This document shows positions 1-7,913 of a stretch of DNA of 64,000 nucleotides, one piece after another. This DNA comes from DATHWB01 sp040905965. Lineage in GTDB: Bacteria; Actinomycetota; Acidimicrobiia; Spongiisociales; ZC4RG35. The notes beneath the pieces were generated by a model. It saw only the letters and a program-made list of their open reading frames with translations, was not told the DNA's origin and made no database searches. Within the stretch, counting starts at the first letter, position 1; each line of letters opens with the position of its first letter. Location: assembly GCA_040905965.1 (NCBI GenBank), contig JBBDQP010000112.1, forward strand, positions 1-64,000. The letters run 5' to 3'. The position numbers and the translations under genes were made by a program.

Positions 1-632
1 GACACGTAGCGGGACGCCACCTGAACTGCGTTCACCCCGAGGCTCGGCGCCGACCCGTGACCGGCCAGGCCGGTGATCGTCGTCGTGTATTCGTAACACC
101 CCTTGTGGGCGTCGATGATCGACATCTCGGTGGGCTCGCCGACGATTGCAGCCGCGGGAACAGGCCCCGTCCGTAGGAGATCCGACACGAGAATCGGCGC
201 ACCCCGACAGCCAACCTCCTCGTCGAAGGTGAGCGCGATGTGAACGGGCCGCCGCAAATCGGTGGCGGCGAACGCGGGTGCCATCGCCAGGACGCAGGCG
301 ATGAAGCCTTTCATATCGACCGCACCCCGACCGTAGATCCTCTGGTCGCGGCGCATGGCCACAAACGGGGCGCCGGTCCACGCGTCCTCGTCGGCGGGAA
401 CGACATCCGTGTGCCCCGACAACACCACTCCCCCGTCCACCGCAGGACCGATGGTGGCCAGCAAGTTCGCCTTGTCCTCTTCGGGATGTCTGGTGATCGA
501 CACCGTCGCTCCGACAGCCGCCAGTTTGGATTCGGCGTAGGCGATCAGATCGCGGTTCGAATCAGAGGTGACCGTCGGGAACCCGATCAGATCCCCGAGG
601 ATCAACATCGTCTCGTTGCGGAGATCCGTCAC
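1..632 (-). CDS. M20-family metallo-deacylase, ArgE-like (partial)
   Basis: Zinc-dependent amide hydrolase of the acetylornithine deacetylase/DapE family; the 3' end lies beyond the window, leaving about 210 residues. The reverse strand shows the metal-site motifs SGHTDVVP and GRGAVDMKG, then TFDEEVGCRGA with the catalytic Glu pair, and VGEPT. The start is taken as GTG at 632, the first usable codon in frame, 16 bp after the stop of the ectoine-hydrolase-like gene. Its place directly after that gene suggests it deacetylates N-acetyl-diaminobutyrate. Known ectoine loci normally use an AstE/AspA-type deacetylase (DoeB/EutE) at this step, so an M20 enzyme here would be a non-orthologous replacement. 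The family call is firm; the substrate is inferred from context. It could also be an unrelated acylamino-acid deacylase. Confidence 0.8.
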   Translation of the reverse strand, partial: MTDLRNETMLILGDLIGFPTVTSDSNRDLIAYAESKLAAVGATVSITRHPEEDKANLLATIGPAVDGGVVLSGHTDVVPADEDAWTGAPFVAMRRDQRIYGRGAVDMKGFIACVLAMAPAFAATDLRRPVHIALTFDEEVGCRGAPILVSDLLRTGPVPAAAIVGEPTEMSIIDAHKGCYEYTTTITGLAGHGSAPSLGVNAVQVASRYV

Positions 633-648
633 TCGATCATCCGCCGTG

Positions 649-1839
649 TCACTTGACGAAGAGCTGGCGGGGATAGTCGCAGAAGGTCTCGGCGGGGCCG
701 TCCTCGGTGATGAGGATCGACTCGGTGATCTCGATACCCCATGACTCCATCCACAGGCCGGGCATGAAATGGAACGTCATCCCCGGTTCGAGGATGGTGT
801 GATCGGTCGTGCGGAAACTGATGGTCCGCTCACCCCAGTCGGGCGGATAGCTGAGCCCGATCGGATACCCGCAGCGACCCTGCTTCTCCACCCCGTGGCG
901 TTCGAGCGCGGCGTACAGAGCACCCGCCACATCGCTGGCGCGGTTTCCTGCCCGCGCCTTGTCGAGTCCTGCCTCGAGTCCTTCGAGGACCGCCCGCTCA
1001 GCGTTCCGGATCTCAGGCCGCGGCTCTCCCAGGAACACGGTCCGGCACAGCGGCACGTGGTAACGGCGATGGCATCCTGCGATCTCGAAGAAAGTCCCGA
1101 AACCCGGTTCGAACGGTCGATCGTTCCAAGTCAGATGGGGTGCCGATGCGTCCAAGCCGGTCGGGAGCATCGGGACGATCGCCGGATAGTCACCACCGAA
1201 CTCGTCGGTCCCACGAATCCCGGTGCGGTAGATCTCCGCCACCAGGTCGTTCTTGCGGACACCCGGCTCGACCATCTCCAGGATCGTGTCGTGCATCTTT
1301 TCGACGATGCGCGCCGCCCGGCGCATATAGATGAGTTCCTGGTCGGTCTTGATCGTGCGCTGCCAGTTCACCAGCCCGGTGGCGTCGATCACCTCAGTCT
1401 GCCCGAGCCCCGAGACGAGGGCCTGATGCGACGCAGCCGAGTAGTAGTAGTTGTCCATCTCCACGCCGACTCGGCGCCCATCCCACCCGAGTTCCTTCAC
1501 TACAGACACCAGGTGTTCGTACGCGTGACGCTCCGTCGACATCACGTATTCGTCTCCGAATCCGTAAATGTGATCGTGATCCATGTAGACGGTCCTCATC
1601 GCGCCGTTGGCGTCGATCAGTCGGCCCCACCAGACGGGATCGGAATCATGGGTGACGAGCACCGCCTGCGGGGTGTAGAACGACCATCCGTCGTACCCGG
1701 TGAGCCACGCCATGTTCGAAGGATCGGGACAGATCAGCAGTTCGATGCCGCGCCTGTCCATCTCGGCCCGGACCTTGGCGAGTCGGCTGGCGTACTCGGC
1801 GCGACTGAACGGAAGGTCGATCGGGGCGGACCGCTCCAT
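649..1839 (-). CDS. doeA: Ectoine hydrolase-like M24 peptidase (DoeA/EutD)
   Basis: A 396-residue pita-bread-fold hydrolase that in this family opens the ectoine ring to N-acetyl-2,4-diaminobutyrate. A creatinase-like N-terminal domain (about 1-165) carries NMAWLTGYDGWSFY. The M24 domain follows, with THLTWNDRP-like and FFEIAGCHRRYHVPL segments around residues 235-265 and GIEITESILIT near the end. This layout matches DoeA/EutD better than a true Xaa-Pro aminopeptidase. The ATG at 1839 shares one base with the ehuA stop, indicating translational coupling. The gene lies between an ehu-type transporter and a deacylase, which fits ectoine breakdown. An alternative is another M24 aminopeptidase, less likely given the context. 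Confidence 0.82.
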   Translation of the reverse strand: MERSAPIDLPFSRAEYASRLAKVRAEMDRRGIELLICPDPSNMAWLTGYDGWSFYTPQAVLVTHDSDPVWWGRLIDANGAMRTVYMDHDHIYGFGDEYVMSTERHAYEHLVSVVKELGWDGRRVGVEMDNYYYSAASHQALVSGLGQTEVIDATGLVNWQRTIKTDQELIYMRRAARIVEKMHDTILEMVEPGVRKNDLVAEIYRTGIRGTDEFGGDYPAIVPMLPTGLDASAPHLTWNDRPFEPGFGTFFEIAGCHRRYHVPLCRTVFLGEPRPEIRNAERAVLEGLEAGLDKARAGNRASDVAGALYAALERHGVEKQGRCGYPIGLSYPPDWGERTISFRTTDHTILEPGMTFHFMPGLWMESWGIEITESILITEDGPAETFCDYPRQLFVK

Positions 1840-2639
1840 CAGTGTTGGAGCACGGCCTTGAGGAAGGATTTCGTCCGGTCGTGCGCCGGTTCCTTGAAGA
1901 TCTGGGAAGGAGGGCCGTCTTCGAGAATCCGCCCATGATCGAACATGACGACCCGATCGGCCATCTCGCTGGCGAAGCCCATCTCGTGGGTCACCAGCAT
2001 CATTGTCATGTCTCCCTCTTCTGCCAGCTTTCTCAGCACTCCGAGCACCTCTCCCACGAGTTCGGGATCGAGGGCAGACGTCACCTCGTCGAAACACATC
2101 ACTTTCGGATCGATGGCGAGGGACCGTGCAATGGCGACCCGCTGTTTCTGACCACCGGAGAGTTCGGATGGACGATGGGTCGTCTTGTCTCCCAGACCCA
2201 CAGACTCCAGCAGGCGCACCGCACTCTCCTCCGCCTCTTCCTTGCTCTTGCCGAGCACCTTGATGGGGGCAAGGGTCACGTTCTCGAGCGCCGTCATGTG
2301 CGGGAAGAGATTGAAGTGCTGGAAGACCATCGAGACGTCAGAGCGCACAGACCTGATGTGCTTCTCGTTCGCCGTGACGAGTTCCCCGTTCTTCTCCTGG
2401 TGGTACAGGTGGCGCCCGTCGATCTCGACCGTTCCCGAATCGGGTCGCTCGAGCGTCATCGCCACGCGCAGGATCGTGGTCTTGCCGGACCCGCTCGGAC
2501 CGATGATGACGACCTTCTCGCCCGGCGCCACATCAAGGTCGAGTTCGCGGAGGACGACGTTCTCACCGAAGGCCTTCGTGACCTTCCGCATCCGCACCAT
2601 CATCTCCGACTTCGGTGTCTCAGGCGGCTTCGTAACCAT
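1839..2639 (-). CDS. ehuA: ABC transporter ATPase, polar amino acid/ectoine type (EhuA-like)
   Basis: Cytoplasmic ATPase of 266 residues that powers the importer formed with the two permeases upstream. Walker A is GPSGSGKTT (near residue 52), the signature is LSGGQKQRVAIARSL, Walker B is VMCFDEVTSALD, and the H-loop lies in LVTHEMGFA. Length and sequence type match the GlnQ/HisP/EhuA group. The start ATG at 2639 overlaps the end of the permease gene by 20 bp, and the 3' end overlaps the M24 gene by one base. The family call is secure; the ectoine substrate rests on the neighbouring catabolic genes. Confidence 0.9.
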   Translation of the reverse strand: MVTKPPETPKSEMMVRMRKVTKAFGENVVLRELDLDVAPGEKVVIIGPSGSGKTTILRVAMTLERPDSGTVEIDGRHLYHQEKNGELVTANEKHIRSVRSDVSMVFQHFNLFPHMTALENVTLAPIKVLGKSKEEAEESAVRLLESVGLGDKTTHRPSELSGGQKQRVAIARSLAIDPKVMCFDEVTSALDPELVGEVLGVLRKLAEEGDMTMMLVTHEMGFASEMADRVVMFDHGRILEDGPPSQIFKEPAHDRTKSFLKAVLQH

Positions 2640-3300
2640 ATTTCCTCTCCAAGAACTGGACGAACAGGGCTGCAGGAACGCTGACGACCAGGAACAGGAT
2701 CCCGGCCATGGTCATCGTTTCGACATAGAAGAAGGTCTGCGATCCGATCGACCTGGCAACGAACAGGACGCCGGCCACCCCGATGGACGATCCGAGCGGA
2801 GCGTCCTTGATCATGGCGACCAAGAAGTTGCCCAGGGCAGGGATCACCTTGGGGATGGCCTGTGGCAGGACCACCTTCTGCCACGTCGTCCCGGTTCCCA
2901 GGTTCAACGCGGTGGCAGCCTCCCATTGCCCCTTGTCGACGGCATCGATCCCCGCCCGGTACGCCTCTGAGGCGTACGTGGCGTAATGAACGCCGAGACC
3001 CAGGATCAGCGACGTTCTGGCTCCCAGCACGATCCCCATCTCGGGCAGCGCGAAGAACACGAAGAACAGTTGGATCAGCAAGGGCGTGCTGCGGATGAAG
3101 TCGATGAATGCCGCGAAGGGCCAGGAGATCCAGCGTCGTTCAGAGCGGCGACCCAGCGCCAGGAAGAGCCCGAGGATCATGGCAATGGTGATGCCGGCGA
3201 GGGTCGCCTGGATGATCACGACCATGCCTCCCCAGATGGCCGGGAGATGCTCCCAGACGACGTCCCAGTTCCACTTGGGGCGATCGGCGAGCTGGTTCAT
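2620..3300 (-). CDS. ehuD: ABC transporter permease (EhuD-like)
   Basis: Inner-membrane permease of 226 residues from the HisM/GlnP family, forming half of the translocation pore. Several hydrophobic helices are visible, starting at AIWGGMVVIIQATLAGITIA. The ATPase-coupling EAA loop is in EAATALNLGTGTTWQKVVLPQA. FIRSTPLLIQLFFVFFALP is typical of amino-acid and ectoine permeases. Its ATG overlaps the preceding permease stop by four bases (ATGA), so the two subunits are probably made together. Assignment as EhuD rather than EhuC is by relative sequence style and order and is not certain. Confidence 0.85.
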   Translation of the reverse strand: MNQLADRPKWNWDVVWEHLPAIWGGMVVIIQATLAGITIAMILGLFLALGRRSERRWISWPFAAFIDFIRSTPLLIQLFFVFFALPEMGIVLGARTSLILGLGVHYATYASEAYRAGIDAVDKGQWEAATALNLGTGTTWQKVVLPQAIPKVIPALGNFLVAMIKDAPLGSSIGVAGVLFVARSIGSQTFFYVETMTMAGILFLVVSVPAALFVQFLERKYGYEAA

Positions 3301-4037
3301 CCTGTCACCCCCACACCCGCTGTCGGACGGCCGGCTCTCTTCCGGCGAGGCGGCTTCACCCCGAACTTGGCGGCGACCCGGCGTTCGGCGAGCTTGAAGA
3401 CTCGGTCGATGAGGAACGCCAGCACGAAGTAGATAGCGAGCACGTTGAGATACAGCATCGGCGTCGTGGCCGAGTCCGCGATGACGACGGAGTTCACGCG
3501 GAGTTTCTGCACTTCGAATGCGAGATCCGAGAGCGTGATCAGCGAAACGAGTGCGGTGCCCTTCATCACCTCGATCGCCAGGTTTCCGTAGGGCGGGAGG
3601 ATCACCGGAACAGCCTGCGGAAGAACGACGTGACGCAGGCGCTGGGTGTTGGAGAGGTTGAGGGCGATGGCGGCCTCGGTCTGGCCCTTGGCAACCGAGT
3701 TGACCGCACCCCGGACGATCTCGGCGCCGTACGCCCCCATGTTGACGCCGAGGGCCAGGATGCCGGCGACCATGGGCGACCAGCCGCGAATGCCGAAGAG
3801 GATCGGCAACGCGAAGAACATCCAGAACAGCAGAATGATGGCCGACGCCCCGCGGGCGAACTCGACGTAGACGGACGAGGCCCGTCGGACCCAGGCCCGC
3901 TGGGAGAGTCGGCCGATTCCGAAGAACAGGGACAGCAGCGATCCAAGGATGACCGAGCCGATCAACACCTGCATGGTGACGACCAGACCTTCCATCAGCC
4001 GGGCGTAGTTGCTCGGGCTGAGGATCAGATCGGGCAT
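3297..4037 (-). CDS. ehuC: ABC transporter permease (EhuC-like)
   Basis: Second membrane permease, 246 residues, HisM/GlnP family. The EAA loop is in TEAAIALNLSNTQRLRHVVLPQ, split as TEAAIALNLS and LRHVVLPQA, and membrane helices flank it. The ATG at 4037 was chosen because GGGAGGA lies about 5 bases upstream; the open frame runs further but without a better start. It follows the binding-protein gene by 63 bp and overlaps the next permease by four bases. It should pair with that permease and the ATPase to import a small zwitterionic solute. Confidence 0.85.
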   Translation of the reverse strand: MPDLILSPSNYARLMEGLVVTMQVLIGSVILGSLLSLFFGIGRLSQRAWVRRASSVYVEFARGASAIILLFWMFFALPILFGIRGWSPMVAGILALGVNMGAYGAEIVRGAVNSVAKGQTEAAIALNLSNTQRLRHVVLPQAVPVILPPYGNLAIEVMKGTALVSLITLSDLAFEVQKLRVNSVVIADSATTPMLYLNVLAIYFVLAFLIDRVFKLAERRVAAKFGVKPPRRKRAGRPTAGVGVTG

Positions 4038-4100
4038 GTGTTCCTCCCGGTCAGTGGGGTGGGCCCGGCAACTTACCGGACCCACCCTCGGTGTGCTGGT

Positions 4101-5798
4101 TCAGGGAGTGGAAAGCTCCTCGGCGGTGAGGGCGGCGGCTTTTTCGACGTCTTCGGCAGCGAAACCGAAGGAAGTGACGATCTCTTCGACCGTCCCGTCA
4201 GCCTGCAGCTTCTTCAGTTCGGCATTGAACGCGTCACGGAATCCCTGATCCAGGAAACCGAAACCGCCACAACCGACCTGCTCCACACCATCGATCACCG
4301 GGAAGAAACCAGGCGTCGCTTCCATACCGTCACGCGCGTCGGCCTGGGTGTTGACCGTCAGCGCCGTCCCCGACACCGCGTCCACCCGACCCGCAGCAAG
4401 CGCGTCATATTGGGCGTTCACATCCGAGAACCGCTCGATCTGGTCATCCGGCACACCCGAATCGACCGCATACCCCTCATCCACGGCACCAGACAGCACC
4501 GCCAGCGTGGCACCCGAATCGATGATCGACTGGAAATCACTGATCCCCATCGGATTCCCGTCCACCACCGCGAACGCATTCGACACGCAGTAGTCCGGAT
4601 CCGAGAAGATGATCTGCTTAGCACGATCGGGAGTGATGAACATCCCCGCCGCGATCATGTCGAACTGACCGGCCTGCAAACCCGGGATCAACGTCCCGAA
4701 CTCCACCACTACCGCCTCGACATTGTCGATACCGAGATTCGCCAGCACGGCTTTCGCCACCTCCGGCGCCTCACCAGTCACATTCCCGGCCTCGTCCTCG
4801 TACCCGTACGGCACCTCATTCGCAATCCCAACCCGAACCGTGCCATCGGCGATCAGGTCAGCGAGAAGCCCTTCGGGAGCCGAAGCCTCGCCTCCGGAGG
4901 GATTCGCCAACTCCTCGGCGGTGAGGGCGGCGGCTTTTTCGACGTCTTCGGCAGCGAAACCGAAGGAAGTGACGATCTCTTCGACCGTCCCGTCAGCCTG
5001 CAGCTTCTTCAGTTCGGCATTGAACGCGTCACGGAATCCCTGATCCAGGAAACCGAAACCGCCACAACCGACCTGCTCCACACCATCGATCACCGGGAAG
5101 AAACCAGGCGTCGCTTCCATACCGTCACGCGCGTCGGCCTGGGTGTTGACCGTCAGCGCCGTCCCCGACACCGCGTCCACCCGACCCGCAGCAAGCGCGT
5201 CATATTGGGCGTTCACATCCGAGAACCGCTCGATCTGGTCATCCGGCACACCCGAATCGACCGCATACCCCTCATCCACGGCACCAGACAGCACCGCCAG
5301 CGTGGCACCCGAATCGATGATCGACTGGAAATCACTGATCCCCATCGGATTCCCGTCCACCACCGCGAACGCATTCGACACGCAGTAGTCCGGATCCGAG
5401 AAGATGATCTGCTTAGCACGATCGGGAGTGATGAACATCCCCGCCGCGATCATGTCGAACTGACCGGCCTGCAAACCCGGGATCAACGTCCCGAACTCCA
5501 CCACTACCGCCTCGACATTGTCGATACCGAGATTCGCCAGCACGGCTTTCGCCACCTCCGGCGCCTCACCAGTCACATTCCCGGCCTCGTCCTCGTACCC
5601 GTACGGCACCTCATTCGCAATCCCAATCCGAACCGTGCCCGACGCCTGCAGTTCGCCGAGCAGACCCTCGCCGGCCGGGGCAGCCGTGGTTGTGGTCGAG
5701 TCGGTGTCGTCGTCGGCTCCTGTGTCTCCTCCGCCGCATGCTGCGACCACGAGCGCCAGGAGCGCCAGGAGCCACGTAAGACGTGATCTGTGTGTCAT
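4101..5798 (-). CDS. ehuB: Tandem-duplicated solute-binding lipoprotein of the ectoine-type ABC importer (EhuB-like)
   Basis: A 565-residue lipoprotein that captures substrate outside the membrane for the permeases downstream. Residues 1-20 are a lipoprotein signal ending LVVAAC with Cys21, followed by an acidic, Thr-rich linker. Two complete family-3 binding domains follow, at about 44-298 and 309-565, each containing ANEVPYGYEDEAGNVTGEAP and PDYCVSNAFAVVDG. A usual family member has one such domain of about 250 residues. The two copies differ at one position (Ile58 versus Val323) over most of their length. GGAGGAACATCCG precedes the ATG at 5798. The ectoine/hydroxyectoine ligand is inferred from the M24, EutB- and EutC-like neighbours. 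An assembly error cannot be ruled out but the joining linker is unique sequence. Confidence 0.82.
   Translation of the reverse strand: MTHRSRLTWLLALLALVVAACGGGDTGADDDTDSTTTTAAPAGEGLLGELQASGTVRIGIANEVPYGYEDEAGNVTGEAPEVAKAVLANLGIDNVEAVVVEFGTLIPGLQAGQFDMIAAGMFITPDRAKQIIFSDPDYCVSNAFAVVDGNPMGISDFQSIIDSGATLAVLSGAVDEGYAVDSGVPDDQIERFSDVNAQYDALAAGRVDAVSGTALTVNTQADARDGMEATPGFFPVIDGVEQVGCGGFGFLDQGFRDAFNAELKKLQADGTVEEIVTSFGFAAEDVEKAAALTAEELANPSGGEASAPEGLLADLIADGTVRVGIANEVPYGYEDEAGNVTGEAPEVAKAVLANLGIDNVEAVVVEFGTLIPGLQAGQFDMIAAGMFITPDRAKQIIFSDPDYCVSNAFAVVDGNPMGISDFQSIIDSGATLAVLSGAVDEGYAVDSGVPDDQIERFSDVNAQYDALAAGRVDAVSGTALTVNTQADARDGMEATPGFFPVIDGVEQVGCGGFGFLDQGFRDAFNAELKKLQADGTVEEIVTSFGFAAEDVEKAAALTAEELSTP
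4116..4844. repeat. Direct repeat, copy 1 (729 bp) inside the binding-protein gene
   Basis: Matches 4911-5639 at an offset of exactly 795 bp with a single visible mismatch (C at 4832, T at 5627). The offset equals 265 codons, so the reading frame is kept. The 66 bp between the copies (4845-4910) are not repeated exactly and encode the interdomain linker. Confidence 0.95.
4911..5639. repeat. Direct repeat, copy 2 (729 bp) inside the binding-protein gene
   Basis: Second copy of the 4116-4844 repeat. It encodes the N-terminal binding domain, since the gene is on the minus strand. The near identity at synonymous sites means recent duplication, ongoing gene conversion, or an assembly artefact. 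Confidence 0.95.
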
Positions 5799-6053
5799 CG
5801 GATGTTCCTCCGGTATTCGTTCATTGGCCCGGCATTTCGCATTCGGCAGGACCAGCCCGTGACAGGAGACGTGCGGCGAGGGTCGGGCGGCGTATCCGCT
5901 GATACGTACTGCCCGACCGAACCTGTGACTTCTCCCGTCAACGAGGATGAGTGTAGAGATTGCATTCGCCGTGTGTCCACTATGTGTACGATTTGTATCC
6001 AATCAAGTCTCTGCACGGTCCCCATGGATCCGCAAAACCCGCTCGGAGGAAGA
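5799..6053. promoter_or_regulatory. Divergent control region between the transport operon and the regulator gene
   Basis: 255 bp without a gene, separating the two arms of the catabolic locus. On the minus strand a candidate promoter reads TGGACA (5979-5974), an 18-bp spacer, then TACACT (5955-5950), about 150 bp before the binding-protein start. The neighbouring sequence GTGTACGATTTGTATCC (5984-6000) has two TGTA-type half sites and is AT-rich against the background, which makes it a plausible operator for the GntR protein encoded next to it. This is by eye only. Confidence 0.35.
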
Positions 6054-6737
6054 ATGACCACGGTTCAGTCCCCTGACTGGGGAAAGCCCACCCAAGAACA
6101 GATCCACCGCGAACTGCGGGAGAGAATCACTCTGCTCGACCTTCCTCCCGGTTCCCGGCTGCGTGAAGAGCATCTCGCGGCGGAGTTCGGGGTGAGCCGG
6201 ACACCGATCCGCCAGGTGCTCGACCACCTCGAATTCGAGGGGCTGGTCGAGAGCATCGAAGGTGCGGGAGCCCGAGTGTCGGCCATCGACATGAAGGCGC
6301 TTCGCGACGTATGGGCGGTCCGCCTGAAGATCGGAGAACTCGTGAGCGAGTTCGTCCGCCTCCCCGCCTCCGAGGCGGCGGTGGCATCGGTCCGGGCCGT
6401 CCGAGCGGACCTCGCCGAGGTCAAGCGCACGAGGTCGGTCCGCGATCTCGGAGCCGCCTACAACCGATTCCACGAAGCGATGCTCTCGATCGTCGAGAAC
6501 GCCGCCCTCACCCACATCCACGATCTGCTTTACGTGCAGACGGCTCGGCTGTGGATGCAATTCCTCCCGGAAATGGATCTCGATACCGAGATCGACATCA
6601 TGGCCAAGGAGGTCGAACAGACCCTCGAAGCGCTCGAGGGTGAATCAGGAAACCGGCTGGCCGAGATACGCACGGCACACATGCGCATGCTCCTCAGCCG
6701 ATTCAACCAACACGTGACAAGGATGCCCAACTTCTGA
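6054..6737 (+). CDS. GntR-family transcription regulator, FadR (FCD) subfamily
   Basis: A 227-residue DNA-binding protein. Residues about 15-80 form a winged helix-turn-helix with LREEHLAAEFGVSRTPIRQV and FEGLVES. The C-terminal FCD domain is all-helical with spaced His residues (FHEAML, THIHDLL, TAHMRML) that in this group bind a metal and a small ligand. The ATG at 6054 has CGGAGGAAGA before it; the open frame reaches back to 5790 but that part is not family-like. Its stop overlaps the start of the next gene by one base. It is probably the local ligand-responsive switch. Ectoine loci usually carry a MocR-type regulator (EnuR), so an FCD regulator is a different solution. Confidence 0.85.
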   Translation: MTTVQSPDWGKPTQEQIHRELRERITLLDLPPGSRLREEHLAAEFGVSRTPIRQVLDHLEFEGLVESIEGAGARVSAIDMKALRDVWAVRLKIGELVSEFVRLPASEAAVASVRAVRADLAEVKRTRSVRDLGAAYNRFHEAMLSIVENAALTHIHDLLYVQTARLWMQFLPEMDLDTEIDIMAKEVEQTLEALEGESGNRLAEIRTAHMRMLLSRFNQHVTRMPNF

Positions 6738-7909
6738 TGACTGATCGCACTGCAACCATCGCCGTCTGGGGCGGCGAAGACGGACCCCGATTCGAGCGGG
6801 CCACCCAGGTCCCGGTCGTCCACAGCGTCTCGTTCGGATACGACGACTTCGACGAATGGCTCGACGTCGCCGTCGGCAACACCGAAGGCCACATCTACGG
6901 CCGGAACACCAACCCCACCGTGGACGTGTTCGAAGAGAAGGTCCGACTGCTCGAGGGGGCGGAGGCGGCCACTTCGGCATCGACCGGGATGGCCGTCATC
7001 TCCAACACGCTGCACTCGCTCCTCACCCCCGGCTCGAGAGTGGTCAGCGTCAAAGACACGTATGGGGGGACCGCCAAGGTCTTCACCGACTTCCTTCCCC
7101 GGTTCGGTGTTGACGTCGATCTGGTCGACACGACCGACTTCGCCGCGATCGAAGCAGCGATCACCCGAGGCTGCGACGTGCTCTATCTCGAGACTCCGAC
7201 CAACCCGACGCTCAAGATCCTCGATCTGGAGCGACTCATCGGTGCCGGTCACCTAGCCGGCGCAACCGTGATCGTCGACAACACGTTCGCGACTCCGATC
7301 AACCAGAACCCGATCGCCTTCGGCGCCGACCTCGTCGTCCACAGCGCGACCAAATTCCTCGGTGGCCACGCCGACGCGCTCGGCGGAGTCGTCGTCGGCT
7401 CCGAAGACCTCGTCCGCGGCGTCTATCACTACCGGGAGATCAACGGGGCGACCCTCCACCCCATGGCGGCCTACCTCCTGCTGCGGGGCATGAAAACCCT
7501 GCACCTCCGAGTCGAGCGCCAGGGAACAAACGCCCTCAGGATCGCCGAGTACCTCGAATCCCACCCCAAGGTCCCGGTCGTCAACTATCCCGGGTTGGCC
7601 TCCCATCCCCAGCATGAGGTGGCGCTGCGTCAGATGCGCGGTTTCGGCGGCATGCTGAGCTTCGGCCTCGACGGCGGGCTCGACGCGGTACGCCGCTTCC
7701 TCCCTGGTCTCCGTCTGGCCAACGGAGCCGCCAACCTCGGTTCGGTGGAGACGATCGTCGGACCTCCCGCCACCACCAGCCACGTCGAGTGCACCGCAGA
7801 GGAGCGGGCCGCATTGGGCATTCCGGAAGGACTCATCCGCTATTCGACCGGAATCGAGGACGTTGAAGATCTGCTCGAGGATCTCGACGGAGCATTGGCA
7901 AGGGTCTGA
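6737..7909 (+). CDS. Trans-sulfuration-family PLP enzyme (cystathionine gamma-lyase/synthase-like)
   Basis: A 390-residue fold-type I PLP enzyme of the Cys/Met metabolism family. IYGRNTNPT provides the phosphate-contacting Tyr/Arg, ASTGMAVIS the cofactor loop, YLETPTNPT and VDNTFATPINQNP the Asp that contacts the pyridine, and VVHSATKFLGGHAD the Schiff-base lysine. IRYSTGIEDVEDLLEDL near the end is the substrate-carboxylate Arg region. Length is normal. It begins on the last base of the regulator's stop and is followed 4 bp later by the eutC-like gene. Cysteine or methionine metabolism is not evident nearby. Elimination on diaminobutyrate or a hydroxylated relative is an attractive but unproven role; a generic methionine gamma-lyase is the alternative. 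Confidence 0.85.
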   Translation: MTDRTATIAVWGGEDGPRFERATQVPVVHSVSFGYDDFDEWLDVAVGNTEGHIYGRNTNPTVDVFEEKVRLLEGAEAATSASTGMAVISNTLHSLLTPGSRVVSVKDTYGGTAKVFTDFLPRFGVDVDLVDTTDFAAIEAAITRGCDVLYLETPTNPTLKILDLERLIGAGHLAGATVIVDNTFATPINQNPIAFGADLVVHSATKFLGGHADALGGVVVGSEDLVRGVYHYREINGATLHPMAAYLLLRGMKTLHLRVERQGTNALRIAEYLESHPKVPVVNYPGLASHPQHEVALRQMRGFGGMLSFGLDGGLDAVRRFLPGLRLANGAANLGSVETIVGPPATTSHVECTAEERAALGIPEGLIRYSTGIEDVEDLLEDLDGALARV

Positions 7910-7913
7910 TCGC

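Noticed and set aside
3630..5786. A 718-residue open frame on the plus strand with two long repeats
   Set aside because: It is the antisense shadow of the permease and the duplicated binding-protein gene; it has no family-like motif and simply mirrors the direct repeat.
5799..6053. A riboswitch in the long divergent leader
   Set aside because: No known riboswitch consensus or conserved stem set could be seen; only a weak promoter and operator-like sequence.
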